Part shown: in pieces, positions 9,614-18,945 of the stretch
Numbering within the stretch: the first letter of the stretch is position 1
Layout: the number at the start of each line of letters is the position of its first letter
From: Mesobacillus zeae
Lineage (GTDB): Bacteria; Bacillota; Bacilli; Bacillales; Cytobacillaceae
NCBI RefSeq assembly: GCF_003570705.1
Contig: NZ_QWVT01000018.1
Span: forward strand, 62,001-126,000
Direction of reading: 5' to 3'
DNA: 64,000 nt
Position numbers and translations under genes: made by a program
The notes under the pieces: model-generated
Database searches by the model: none
What the model saw: only the letters and a program-made list of their open reading frames with translations
What the model was told of the DNA's origin: nothing

Positions 9614-9660
9614 TAACAAGCGAGATACTGTAGATGAAGACAGGGGTAGAGGTGAAGAAA

Positions 9661-11154
9661 GTGATTCATCAACTGGTTCAACAATTAATCAATCAAGCGA
9701 TTAGTGCTCAATTAATGGAGAAGCAAGATGAAATCTATGCCCGAAATAAAATCTTGTCTCTTCTGCATTTAACGGAGTTCAAAGAAGCGGAAGCAGCAGG
9801 GGAAACTGGCCAAGATATCCCTGATTTACTGGAACAATTGATAGAATATGCGTGTGCTCATAAAGTAATAGAAGATATTTTTGATGATAAAGAAATCTTT
9901 TCGAGCAAGCTGATGAACTGTCTGATTCCGCGTCCATCAGCTGTTAATCGGCTTTTCTTTGAAAAATATCATCAAAGCCCGGAGTCTGCCACCGAATATT
10001 TCTATGAGTTTAGTAAAAATAGTAACTACATACAGATGAAGCGGATTCGGAATAATATAGAATATAAGGTTGATACAGACTATGGCGAGATAGATATTAC
10101 GGTTAATTTATCGAAGCCGGAAAAAGATCCTAGAAGTATTGAGCTCGAACAGACAATGGAGAAAACAGACTATCCGAAATGCTTGCTTTGTGTTGAAAAT
10201 GAGGGGTATGCAGGGAGAATTGGATATCCCGCCCGATCTAATCACCGAATGATTCGGGTTGATTTATTGGGAGAGGATTGGTATCTGCAGTTTTCACCGT
10301 ATATTTACTACCATGAGCATTGTATTTTGCTTTCAGAAAAGCATACGGATATGAAAATTTGCCCAACAACTTTTTTGCAAATAATCACTTTTGTTGAGCA
10401 GTTTCCTCATTATTTTGTTGGCTCGAATGCGGACTTGCCAATTGTAGGCGGTTCGATTTTATCCCATAATCATTATCAAGGCGGCCATTACGAATTTGCC
10501 ATGGCAAAGGCGGATTCAGACTGGACCTTTGAAATGTCAGGGTTTCCTGATGTAAAATGCTCCATTGTTAAATGGCCGATGTCTGTTATCCGTCTTCATT
10601 CGGAACAAATAAGCGCTCTTGTAGAAGCCGGGGCACATATTTTGAAGCAATGGCAAAATTATAGTGATGATACGCTTGGAATCATCTCAAGAACGGGTGA
10701 AACCCCGCACAATACGATTACGCCCATTGCGCGAAAAAATGGAGATGTATTTGAACTGGACTTGGTTTTGCGTAACAATCGAACGAGCGATGCACATCCA
10801 CTGGGCATTTTTCATCCCCATGAAGATGTCCACCATATTAAAAAGGAAAACATCGGCCTGATCGAAGTGATGGGGCTCGCCGTTTTACCGGCACGTTTGA
10901 AAGTGGAGCTTGAGCAAGTGCAAAAATTTATACTTGGCGAAATACATCATGTTGCCGATTATCATTCCGCATGGGCTGAAGAGTTAAAAGTACGTTACAA
11001 AGATGTTGCTAATCAGGCAAATGTTGAGGTGCTTGTAAGAGAAGAAGTAGGCAAGAAGTTTTTGAAGGTGCTGGAAGATGCCGCTGTTTTTAAACGTGAT
11101 GAGAAAGGAAAAGCAGGATTTTACCGCTTTATCCGTACCTTGGATATGGAATAA
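9661..11154 (+). CDS. galT: UDP-glucose--hexose-1-phosphate uridylyltransferase, Bacillus (class II) type
   Basis: About 497 residues, matching the long Firmicute GalT class rather than the 350-residue E. coli class. SHNHYQGGHYEFAM near residue 270 is the catalytic histidine motif of this class, and ITPIARKNGDVFELDLVLRNN is also typical. It converts Gal-1-P (made by the phosphorylase) plus UDP-glucose to UDP-galactose and Glc-1-P. GTG 9661 has AGAGGTGA 6 bp upstream; ATG 9634 has only a weak site, so the start is uncertain. A galE gene is needed for the cycle and is not in the window. A strong terminator follows. Confidence 0.92.
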   Translation: MIHQLVQQLINQAISAQLMEKQDEIYARNKILSLLHLTEFKEAEAAGETGQDIPDLLEQLIEYACAHKVIEDIFDDKEIFSSKLMNCLIPRPSAVNRLFFEKYHQSPESATEYFYEFSKNSNYIQMKRIRNNIEYKVDTDYGEIDITVNLSKPEKDPRSIELEQTMEKTDYPKCLLCVENEGYAGRIGYPARSNHRMIRVDLLGEDWYLQFSPYIYYHEHCILLSEKHTDMKICPTTFLQIITFVEQFPHYFVGSNADLPIVGGSILSHNHYQGGHYEFAMAKADSDWTFEMSGFPDVKCSIVKWPMSVIRLHSEQISALVEAGAHILKQWQNYSDDTLGIISRTGETPHNTITPIARKNGDVFELDLVLRNNRTSDAHPLGIFHPHEDVHHIKKENIGLIEVMGLAVLPARLKVELEQVQKFILGEIHHVADYHSAWAEELKVRYKDVANQANVEVLVREEVGKKFLKVLEDAAVFKRDEKGKAGFYRFIRTLDME

Positions 11155-11169
11155 ATATGATATAGCTTT

Positions 11170-11205
11170 ACAATGAACAGTCTATTTACTGTTCATTGTT
11201 TTTTT
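11170..11205 (+). terminator. intrinsic terminator after galT
   Basis: Perfect 11-bp stem, ACAATGAACAG against CTGTTCATTGT, with an 8-nt loop and six or seven T residues directly after. It ends the sugar operon and separates it from the GH101 gene. Confidence 0.92.
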
Positions 11206-11249
11206 ACATTTATAACAATATTCCTAAAAAACAAGACAATATCGTTATT

Positions 11250-11264
11250 GTGTAAGCGCTTTAA
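11250..11264 (+). promoter_or_regulatory. cre box (CcpA site) upstream of the GH101 gene
   Basis: TGTAAGCGCTTTA at 11251-11263 is a near-perfect catabolite-responsive element (consensus WTGNAANCGNWWNCA). It lies about 105 bp before the GH101 start and close to a possible promoter (TTGTGT about 11248, GATAAA about 11270, 16-bp spacing), so bound CcpA would block transcription. Carbon catabolite repression of the secreted glycosidase is the expected result. Confidence 0.75.
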
Positions 11265-11367
11265 TAAAGGATAAAGTTACAAGTAGAGGGTAATATTCGA
11301 TCTTCGTACAACAAGTAAAAGATATTGACCTCTATCAAAAGTATCACAATTCTAAGGAGGAGAGGAT

Positions 11368-14300
11368 TTGGGTAGCAAGTATTACAAGAGATCTAGTCAT
11401 ATTCTGCTTGCATCAGTATTATTCTTGCCAACTGTTTTGACGGGAGTTATGCCGACTTTACAGGTAGAAGCGGAAACAACGAATCCATCGGTTACAATTT
11501 CGCCTGAAGAAAATGAGGTAAATCAGATTGTAAAACAGACAGACCAACAGGATGGAGGCACAGCAACAGAAGAGGGAGAACTTGTTGACATCACGGATAA
11601 CAAACTGGAAAATGGTGATTTGAAAATTATCTCGGGTGACGGAAGCGTTACTTATAATGAAGATGGTTCTGCAACTTTCCATGTTACATCTACCCAAAAG
11701 AATCGTATTGTCTACAACCAAGTAAAAGAAATAAAGAATGGTATATTTGAAGCGGACATCACTCCGGAAACGGGAGTTATGAACCGTTTTGGCCTCATCT
11801 ATCGTGTCCAAAGCCCATCGGCCTACACGTATGTGGGAACAGGAGACCGGAACAACCTGTACTTTGGCGAGACCTTTGGTCCTTCCAACAGCTGGACGGA
11901 TATGACTTCAAACGTACCGTTAGAAGCAAATAAAACCTATCATTTACGATTGAAATTCATGGACGATGAAGCTACTTTATACATTAATGATCAAAAGGTA
12001 AATTCCTGGACATTGACAGGCGGCGTGAATCAGGCCGGCTTACTCGGATTTGAAAAAAGCCGTGGTGCTGCCAATATTAAAATTTCTAATATTAAAATAA
12101 AAGAAAATGTTCCTCCTCAAGAACCAAACATTCCACCTATTGAGGATACATTAACATCCGACTATATGGATGTCATGATTGACCAAGTATTCCCTCGAGT
12201 AATCGAGTACCGGGTTGGAGATAAGGTGATGGACGGGCAAAAAACGTCTGTTTACGGATTGAAAGTGAACGGAAAGCTTTATTATCCGGAAGTAAGCTTT
12301 GAAAAGCTAAGCAAAAGCGAAGCGCTGTATACATTAAAGGTAAGCGATGAATATGAGAACCTTGATGCGGCCTTCAAAGTTTCTTTGAAAGTTAAAAAAA
12401 ATAAAGTTATCTACACTTTCGAAGAAATCAAAAATAGCGGAAGCGCAAAAATTGAAACGGTTGAATTTGCTGACATGAACTTCATCTCAGTCAATTCAGC
12501 TCAAGCCAATGCCAAAGCGAAATTAACAAATCTCAGCAGTAATGTGACGAAACCGGGGGATGTCGATGTGACTGTCGACTCGTCTCTAGGAGGCATTGGG
12601 AATTCTGAAAGTTATTATACTGCTTTCTTGTCAACGGACTCGTTGAGTGCAGGTGTATGGTCGTCTTCGGAAGTCAATGGCTATCGTAACCTGGTTGCCC
12701 ATCGGTACGAGAATGAGGATGGAACGAAAGCCGTGGGCATTGGTTCTAGCCAGCTCTATTATCAAAGGGCATTTATGCCGGAACCCCAATCCAATAAACC
12801 GACAGTGAAGATTGCGATTGCTGACGATATGAACAATGATAATGAAGTGGACTGGCAGGATGGGGCGATTGCTTATCGTGAGATCATGCAGTACATTCCA
12901 GGATCGGAAGATGTAAACAATCTTGTCGGTACACGGATCGCGATGAATTTTGGATCACAGGCGCAACAGCCATTCCTAAAAACATTGGATCATGTTAAAA
13001 AGGTAGCGCTCGCTACCGATGGATTGGGCCAGTCTGTGCTGTTAAAAGGATATGGTAATGAAGGCCACGACAGTGCACACCCGGATTATGGAAATGTCGG
13101 TGAGCGGATTGGCGGCGCTGCCGATTTACAAACACTGATTCGTGAAGGCCATAAGTACAATTCTGAGTTTGGGGTCCATATTAATGCGCAAGAAACCTAT
13201 CCAGAAGCAAAAGCTTTCAGTGAAGATCTGATTGATGGACCAAACTCCAGAGGATGGGGATGGCTGGATCAATCCTATACAATCAATAAATTAAAGGATT
13301 TGTACTCAGGAACACGTGCAAAACGACTGGACGAATTAAAGGAAGCTGCACCAGGCCTTGACTTCGTGTACTTGGATGTATGGTATCAGGATCAATGGGA
13401 ATCCAATCGTATTTCAGAGCAGTTCCTAGATCGGGGCTGGAGAGTGACAACCGAGTTTGGGAAGGCAGTGGCCAATTATTCTACATGGCAGCACTGGGCT
13501 ACGGATAAGAACTACGGCGGGCCAGCCAACAAGGGAATCAACTCTGAGGTCCTGCGTTTTATTAGCAACCACCAAAAGGATTCTTGGGTGCTGAATTGGC
13601 CTGAGGCAGGCGGAACGGCTGATCATCCATTGCTTGGCGGTTTTGAATTAGCCGGTTTTGAAGGCTGGCAATCTGATAAGAACACTGACCAGTTTATCCG
13701 AATGACATTCGATACGAATGTCCCAACGAAATTTTTGCAGAAATACTACGTCAATGATTGGGAAAATAGCGAAGGCGACAAGGAAAAAACCAATCTGGAA
13801 AAAGAAATTACATTGAAGGACCCAAGCAACGGAGATGAAGTTGTCGTAACAAGAAAAGACAACTCAAGAGAACGCGTGATTACCCTGAATGGAAATATTG
13901 TCCTTGATGAACATGCGTATCTGATTCCATGGATCAAACAGGATTTCACTGCACTGACACCAGATTCTGAAAAACTGTACCACTGGAACCTAAAGGGCGG
14001 TACCACAACTTGGTCGCTCCCAGACGAGTATGCAGGCGCATCTAAAGTCTATGTATATAAATTGACCGACACAGGCAGAAAAGATGCTCAGAAAGTCAAG
14101 GTTGTCCAAAATCAAATTACTTTGAAGGCGGACGCTGCCACTCCTTATATTGTTGTACCGAAAAAAGAAAAAGGCTTACAAGTGGGCAATTGGAGTAAGG
14201 ATGCCCATGTATATGACACAGGGTTCAATTCAGGAACCGTTAAAGACCAGTATACAAAGGTTGCCGGAGATAAGAATGCTGTGAGTGTCGCTCGCACAAG

Positions 14301-15267
14301 TCAAAAGAAAGATGACCATACCTTGAGCAGCGGGGACTATTATTTGAGCATGAAAAACCCGGCACGCAATACAAGCGTGAGCCGCACCATAACTGACCTT
14401 GAACGTGGCAAAGATTATGTGGCGGAGGTTTATGTGGAAAATAACAGTGATGTGAAGGCTGGCATCAAAGTGAATGGCGGAGCTAAAGCTGCAAGCAATT
14501 ACTCGCTGCGCAGTTTGCAAAAGAATTATGTAAAAGCAGACTCGCACGCCACAAATGATGGCTACGACAGCAAAATGCAGAGAATGCAAGTAAGCTTTAC
14601 AGCTACTTCTAATAAGGCAGAATTAATCCTTAGCCGCGAGGCAGGAAAAGGCAGCACAAAATTTGACGATATTCGTATCATTCAAAAATCTTTAAAAAAC
14701 AAAGTATCTCCAACAGTATTTGAACAAGACTTTGAATCCGTCGTGCAAGGAATTTACCCTTTTGTTATTGGCAATACAGAAGGAGTGGAAGATAACCGGA
14801 TTCACTTGTCTGAATTGCATGCCCCATATACACAAAAAGGATGGGCAGGCAAAAAATTAGTGGATGACGTCATCGGGGGAAACTGGTCCGTTAAAGTGAA
14901 TACCGGAAACAATGGATTACTGTACCGCACCATTCCGCAGCATTTCCGCTTTGAACCGGGTGTTACCTATAAGGTTTCATTTGATTACCAAACAACTGCT
15001 GACTCCTACCGCATCATATCAGGAGACCAAGAGATTGATGTAACGAGTATTGCGGATGCAAAAGGTTTAAGCGTAAATGATACACTTGCTGCATCAACCG
15101 AAACCAAAACGGCTGAAATTACTGTCACTGGCTCCAAGAATGGCCAAACCTATATCGGAATTTTCAGTGATGGTACAGACTTGAATGAGGATACAGGCGA
15201 AGGAACATTTATTGTCGACAACCTGAGAATTGAAAGTCTGGCACCTGTTTCTAAATCTGCAAAGTGA
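11368..15267 (+). CDS. secreted endo-alpha-N-acetylgalactosaminidase (GH101)
   Basis: 1299 residues with a TTG start; AAGGAGGAG lies 5 bp upstream. Residues 1-36 form a signal peptide (basic KYYKRSSH, hydrophobic ILLASVLFLPTVL, cleavage near VEAE). A beta-sandwich follows (about 75-245), then the GH101 core (about 260-900) and C-terminal galactose-binding-like modules (about 930-1290). FVYLDVWYQDQWES carries Asp670 as candidate nucleophile and VTTEFGKAVANY carries Glu696 as candidate acid/base, in the same order as the pneumococcal enzyme. It would release Gal-beta1,3-GalNAc from Ser/Thr-linked mucin glycans. No LPXTG anchor or repeat anchor is seen at the end (LAPVSKSAK), so it is probably shed. 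It is shorter than the 1767-residue Streptococcus protein. Confidence 0.9.
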   Translation: MGSKYYKRSSHILLASVLFLPTVLTGVMPTLQVEAETTNPSVTISPEENEVNQIVKQTDQQDGGTATEEGELVDITDNKLENGDLKIISGDGSVTYNEDGSATFHVTSTQKNRIVYNQVKEIKNGIFEADITPETGVMNRFGLIYRVQSPSAYTYVGTGDRNNLYFGETFGPSNSWTDMTSNVPLEANKTYHLRLKFMDDEATLYINDQKVNSWTLTGGVNQAGLLGFEKSRGAANIKISNIKIKENVPPQEPNIPPIEDTLTSDYMDVMIDQVFPRVIEYRVGDKVMDGQKTSVYGLKVNGKLYYPEVSFEKLSKSEALYTLKVSDEYENLDAAFKVSLKVKKNKVIYTFEEIKNSGSAKIETVEFADMNFISVNSAQANAKAKLTNLSSNVTKPGDVDVTVDSSLGGIGNSESYYTAFLSTDSLSAGVWSSSEVNGYRNLVAHRYENEDGTKAVGIGSSQLYYQRAFMPEPQSNKPTVKIAIADDMNNDNEVDWQDGAIAYREIMQYIPGSEDVNNLVGTRIAMNFGSQAQQPFLKTLDHVKKVALATDGLGQSVLLKGYGNEGHDSAHPDYGNVGERIGGAADLQTLIREGHKYNSEFGVHINAQETYPEAKAFSEDLIDGPNSRGWGWLDQSYTINKLKDLYSGTRAKRLDELKEAAPGLDFVYLDVWYQDQWESNRISEQFLDRGWRVTTEFGKAVANYSTWQHWATDKNYGGPANKGINSEVLRFISNHQKDSWVLNWPEAGGTADHPLLGGFELAGFEGWQSDKNTDQFIRMTFDTNVPTKFLQKYYVNDWENSEGDKEKTNLEKEITLKDPSNGDEVVVTRKDNSRERVITLNGNIVLDEHAYLIPWIKQDFTALTPDSEKLYHWNLKGGTTTWSLPDEYAGASKVYVYKLTDTGRKDAQKVKVVQNQITLKADAATPYIVVPKKEKGLQVGNWSKDAHVYDTGFNSGTVKDQYTKVAGDKNAVSVARTSQKKDDHTLSSGDYYLSMKNPARNTSVSRTITDLERGKDYVAEVYVENNSDVKAGIKVNGGAKAASNYSLRSLQKNYVKADSHATNDGYDSKMQRMQVSFTATSNKAELILSREAGKGSTKFDDIRIIQKSLKNKVSPTVFEQDFESVVQGIYPFVIGNTEGVEDNRIHLSELHAPYTQKGWAGKKLVDDVIGGNWSVKVNTGNNGLLYRTIPQHFRFEPGVTYKVSFDYQTTADSYRIISGDQEIDVTSIADAKGLSVNDTLAASTETKTAEITVTGSKNGQTYIGIFSDGTDLNEDTGEGTFIVDNLRIESLAPVSKSAK

Positions 15268-15384
15268 TATGAAATAATAATAGATAAGAGAGAATGAGTA
15301 TGTTTCTTTTACTGTAAGCTACCATTTAATATCCGCCAAAAAGCAGCTTTCTTGTTCAAATGATTCCAGATTAACCTATATGAT

Positions 15385-15432
15385 TCCCCTGATTTAATGT
15401 GATTTTTTGCATTTGTATCAGGGGATTTTTTT
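15385..15432 (+). terminator. terminator after the GH101 gene
   Basis: TCCCCTGAT (15385-15393) pairs with ATCAGGGGA (15417-15425) around a long 23-nt loop, followed by seven T. The 300-bp gap 15268-15571 otherwise shows no gene; its last 100 bp are AT-rich and probably hold the promoter of the next gene, which I cannot place precisely. Confidence 0.75.
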
Positions 15433-15571
15433 ATCTCGTTGTTCATTTTTAAAAATTAGATATTTCCCCCAATAGCCTTGTGGAATTTGAAATTAATTTG
15501 AAGATGAAAACATATTTTTATCTTCAAATAAATATCTTAAGTAATATAGCCACAGGATTGGGGGAAGAAGC

Positions 15572-16480
15572 ATGCAGAATAAGCCGCAATTGCCTGGTCA
15601 TATCAGTATGGACCAGTTTAATCAGATGTTAGTTGCACCTGAATCGTTCGCTGCAAAACCTGAGTCTCTTACTGAACAATTATTTGTTGAACGTTCTCTA
15701 ACTGAAAATAGATTTTGGCTCAGGATAATGAAAGAACACGCACTTTTCTTAGGCGACGGATTTAATCGAAAAGATACTCAACTAATACAACAAACTGACA
15801 GGTTTCATTATTATTTTGAACAGCAGGAAAAAAAGTCGTATCAAGTGCCAAACAATGTGGCGTTAGTAAGGAAATTAAATGAGGAAAGTATTGAATTGGT
15901 TCATGGGTTCAGGAATTTTAAGCGGAATTTACTTATTATGATAATAAATTGTAGAGTGAGCGGCTTTAATTTTCCTTTGCTTGTTGATCATATAGCCCGT
16001 GAAGCCGAATATTTTATGAGGACACTAAAGAAATTTAATCAGGGAATCTTAGAACCTATTCAGGATGCCATCATTAACGAAAATGTATTCTGGCTGAGAA
16101 TAATGATGGAGCATTCCCGTTTTATCTCATCATTAATGGACCAGTCTGAAAGAAACCTAGTCAATACTGCCAGGAAATTTGGAGATGATTTTGAGACACT
16201 ATTAAATCAAGCAAGAGATGTAGAGTCAATGTTATATCATAAGCAGCCTACGTATCCAATAATCGGGAAAATGAATAAAGACAGTGAAAATGCAACTACG
16301 GAACTTCGAGCATTTAAGAAAGCCGGGCTGGATCTTATTCAATCTTGTCAGATTCGTAGCGTGATAAATCCACTATTAGCAGACCATGTTTTACGGGAGG
16401 CAGACCACTTCCTGTATATGATTCACGTTTTAGAAGAAAGGTTAAATGCACAAAAAGTTGCAGAACAGCATATGCAATAA
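15572..16480 (+). CDS. DUF2935 protein with two repeats
   Basis: 302-residue soluble alpha-helical protein made of two related halves. ENRFWLRIMKEHALFLGD (about 46-63) and ENVFWLRIMMEHSRFISS (about 170-187) start each half, and FPLLVDHIAREAEYF and NPLLADHVLREADHF end them. The conserved His and Glu residues, two per half (EH, DH..REA), suggest a metal-binding four-helix fold. Function is unknown for the family; homologues are common in spore-forming Bacillus. ATG 15572 has GGGGGAAG 6 bp upstream. Confidence 0.85.
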   Translation: MQNKPQLPGHISMDQFNQMLVAPESFAAKPESLTEQLFVERSLTENRFWLRIMKEHALFLGDGFNRKDTQLIQQTDRFHYYFEQQEKKSYQVPNNVALVRKLNEESIELVHGFRNFKRNLLIMIINCRVSGFNFPLLVDHIAREAEYFMRTLKKFNQGILEPIQDAIINENVFWLRIMMEHSRFISSLMDQSERNLVNTARKFGDDFETLLNQARDVESMLYHKQPTYPIIGKMNKDSENATTELRAFKKAGLDLIQSCQIRSVINPLLADHVLREADHFLYMIHVLEERLNAQKVAEQHMQ

Positions 16481-16554
16481 TGGATTATGTAACTTGCCTG
16501 TAAAAAATTTAACAAGATATAGCTGGATTGAACAAATTGACAAGAGGTGAGTAT

Positions 16555-16893
16555 ATGCCTAAAGTTGGTAAGGATGATTTCGTTAACGGATTTGTACCGC
16601 ACCACACTCATGGTTCAGTTGACTATACTTCGGTTGAGGCGGGGCATGTTCATCAATGTTTAGATGTTACTTCTCCCCCTATAGTGACTCAGGACCACAA
16701 TCATATTCATTTTACCGAGGGATATGTTGTCTTTGAAAATGGGCATTACCATCGTTATAAAGCTTATTCTGGACCAGCAATTCCAGTAGGAAATGGCATG
16801 CATGTTCATTATTATGATTTTTATACGACTGAAAATGATGGGCATCGCCACCGTGTAAGAGGTGTGGACCAGCCAGCTCCAGGTAATAAGTGA
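16555..16893 (+). CDS. YmaF-like histidine-rich protein
   Basis: 112 residues, about 15% histidine, with regularly spaced HxH pairs: HHTHG, GHVHQ, DHNHIHF, GHYHRY, GMHVHYY, GHRHR. This pattern matches the YmaF family of Bacillus, which has no known function; metal binding is plausible. AGAGGTGAG precedes ATG 16555; a TTG at 16528 is a less likely start. It lies 75 bp after the DUF2935 gene and may share its transcript. Confidence 0.8.
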   Translation: MPKVGKDDFVNGFVPHHTHGSVDYTSVEAGHVHQCLDVTSPPIVTQDHNHIHFTEGYVVFENGHYHRYKAYSGPAIPVGNGMHVHYYDFYTTENDGHRHRVRGVDQPAPGNK

Positions 16894-16915
16894 ATTTTTA
16901 ATAATGCTACAGTGA

Positions 16916-16951
16916 CCAGCCTAGCTACAAATAGGTTGGTTATTTATTTTT
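16916..16951 (+). terminator. terminator after the ymaF-like gene
   Basis: CCAGCCTA (16916-16923) pairs with TAGGTTGG (16932-16939), 8 bp with one G-U, followed by a T-rich tract. The remaining 16952-17224 shows no gene I can support; on the minus strand a roughly 35-codon open stretch (ends near 17071) without a ribosome site may be a relic. Confidence 0.75.
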
Positions 16952-17224
16952 GCCCTCACATCTATGCTTCAGAATCGTGATTACAGATACTTGTGCTAAA
17001 GAAAAGAAGGTATCACCGATTTTAAAACCGCTCAATGGTTTTCCCTCTCTTTGAAAATGGGAAAAAGAGACTATGTCTTAAAGATAATGGACATACCCTC
17101 AATCCTTCTTCTCCAAATCATATGGTCAAATCCTTCACCCCAAGAATCTTTCAACAGAAGTCCGGCTCTCCGAATTTCTTCTTCCATATCTTCTGTGCAT
17201 TCCTGTACCTGCTATCCCTTTTTT

Positions 17225-17638
17225 TCAATTTCGTTCCTTAAGAAGCTGCAGCAGTGCATCTCTTTCTTCATTAATTTCTGATGCTGTCCTCACATTTAAT
17301 CTTCGTATCAACGATAGAGGAGGGCACCAGCCCTGGAGGGAATGCTGGATCATAAATCCGCTTGCAATGCCTGATAATATCATCCACTTTTTACTTTTCC
17401 TAAGTCCAAGTATGGAGGATAGCAAAACAACGGAAGCCAAGTTTGCCTTCAGGACCCGCTCTGTGTCCCATTCAAGATCTAATTCCGTAAGCCGTTTTCT
17501 TATTTCGCTTGTGTTTTGTTTTCTATAGTAGACTAAACTTTTATCAATTCTTTTTTGAATGGAACGATTTATGTAAGGTGCCGTGTTCATATTAACTTTT
17601 TCGGTCATCGGGGGTAATAGCGTGCTTTCAGATGCCAT
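17225..17638 (-). CDS. DUF2892-like small membrane protein
   Basis: 137 residues. The N-terminal half is polar (YINRSIQKRIDKSLVYYRKQN), followed by two hydrophobic segments, about 67-85 (NLASVVLLSSILGL) and 88-105 (MILSGIASGFMIQHSLQGWC), the second containing the GWCP turn seen in YgaP/DUF2892 membrane domains. No enzyme motif such as rhodanese is attached. The ribosome site is weak. It is read divergently from the sugar region. Confidence 0.6.
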   Translation of the reverse strand: MASESTLLPPMTEKVNMNTAPYINRSIQKRIDKSLVYYRKQNTSEIRKRLTELDLEWDTERVLKANLASVVLLSSILGLRKSKKWMILSGIASGFMIQHSLQGWCPPLSLIRRLNVRTASEINEERDALLQLLKERN

Positions 17639-17835
17639 ACAAGATCACTCGCTTTCATTGTCATATTTCCGGTCTGCACCACGTAGTATTTCACTTTACC
17701 TATAACCTGATACCCGGGAATGTAAACGGAAAAATTTTGAGAGCAGAAAAGAGAGACCGGTATTAAAAGGCTCTTTACAAAAGATTCAACCTAATAAAAT
17801 CAGTGGGTTTAGCATATGGAAACCTGGTTTTTACT

Positions 17836-18747
17836 TTATCGGTACCCGCTTGCATCAGCGGGTTTATCCGCTTCTTGGACTTCGACCAGATATCGCCAGC
17901 AATCAGGCGAGGAACCATCAAGGTCGGTAAATCCATAAACCTGTGCGAGTTGTCCGCTGGAAAGAGATTGGCCAGTCCAACGGGCTACATTGAGATCAGC
18001 CGCTAAAGCTACAACCGCTCGTCCTACAAAACGCGGTGTTTCCGAAATGACAAAATGAGGTTCTTGTTCAATTGCATCCTGCCAGTTATCTTCGGTTACT
18101 CCAAAGTGGTCCAGCATCATTTCTGAGCGCATCCAACCTGGAGTAAGACTGACAGCTGTACATTGATGCGGACGAAGCTCCTGGGCCAGGCTCCACGCCA
18201 TGCGGTTCACAGATGTCTTTGCCAAGTCATAAAACAGCGATAGCCGATAGTTTTTAGCGTTGTATTCTGCAGTGCCGTCCGTCATTTCAATGACGAGGCC
18301 GTTTTTATACTTAATCAACAACGGCAAGGCATAGTGACTTGTGATGATGTGCGTGTCAATTGCCTGGTGGAGCATTCGAAGCCCTCCATCTATGGAGTGC
18401 TCCCATACAGGTACATTCCATTCAAGGAGATTTTCACCGCCCCAAACGTCATTAACGAGTATATCAAGCTGGCCCTGCTCTTCCTCGATGCGTTCCATTA
18501 AGGCTTTAACCTGTTCTTTTTTTAAATGATCCGTTTGTACGGCAATTCCTTTGCCCCCAGCTTTGCTGACAAGCTCTGCTGTCTCTTCAATAGTTTCATC
18601 ACGGTCATAATCTGAGCGCTGTGCACGTGTCGTGCGGCCGGTTACATATACCGTCGCTCCAGCTGCTCCTAGTTCAATAGCAATCCCCCGTCCAGCCCCT
18701 CTAGTTCCTCCAGCAACCAAAGCCACTTTTCCGCTTAAAGGTTTCAT
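17836..18747 (-). CDS. short-chain dehydrogenase/reductase (SDR) family oxidoreductase
   Basis: 303 residues from ATG 18747, which has AGGAGGT 3-4 bp upstream; a longer in-frame extension has no ribosome site. The Rossmann motif VAGGTRGAGRGIAIELG with TGRTTR points to NADP(H), DILVNDVWGG is the NNAG-like motif, and YDLAKTSVNRM supplies the catalytic Tyr-x-x-x-Lys. The protein is longer than a classical 250-residue SDR, with a C-terminal tail that may cap the active site. Substrate is unknown. Confidence 0.88.
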   Translation of the reverse strand: MKPLSGKVALVAGGTRGAGRGIAIELGAAGATVYVTGRTTRAQRSDYDRDETIEETAELVSKAGGKGIAVQTDHLKKEQVKALMERIEEEQGQLDILVNDVWGGENLLEWNVPVWEHSIDGGLRMLHQAIDTHIITSHYALPLLIKYKNGLVIEMTDGTAEYNAKNYRLSLFYDLAKTSVNRMAWSLAQELRPHQCTAVSLTPGWMRSEMMLDHFGVTEDNWQDAIEQEPHFVISETPRFVGRAVVALAADLNVARWTGQSLSSGQLAQVYGFTDLDGSSPDCWRYLVEVQEADKPADASGYR

Positions 18748-18882
18748 AATACCTCCTGCCCCCTTTGCCATTAGATGGAATTCTAAATCCATTTGAACAT
18801 TTTTATAGTATATAATCAAGATACAAACAGCCTGCGGGTCTAACATACCATTCGGTTCGGGTACATGCTATTTTAATAGGTT

Positions 18883-18921
18883 TATTAAGTACACAGGTAT
18901 AAATTTAATTGGTACTTAATA
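18883..18921. promoter_or_regulatory. perfect 10-bp inverted repeat, possible operator
   Basis: TATTAAGTAC (18883-18892) and GTACTTAATA (18912-18921) are exact reverse complements separated by 19 bp. They sit in the divergent gap between the SDR gene (minus) and the small plus-strand gene at 18946. The spacing places half-sites about three helical turns apart. A TetR- or MarR-type operator is possible; no regulator gene is adjacent. Confidence 0.4.
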
Positions 18922-18945
18922 CATTCCTACAAGAAGGAAGGGTAA

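Noticed and set aside
17035-17281. Two plus-strand open frames of 68 and 76 codons
   Set aside because: They overlap each other, lack ribosome sites and run into the minus-strand DUF2892-like gene.
17640-17760. Minus-strand stretch reading KVKYYVVQTGN, faintly LysM-like
   Set aside because: Overlaps the start of the DUF2892-like gene in another frame, has no start site, and the LysM motif is incomplete.
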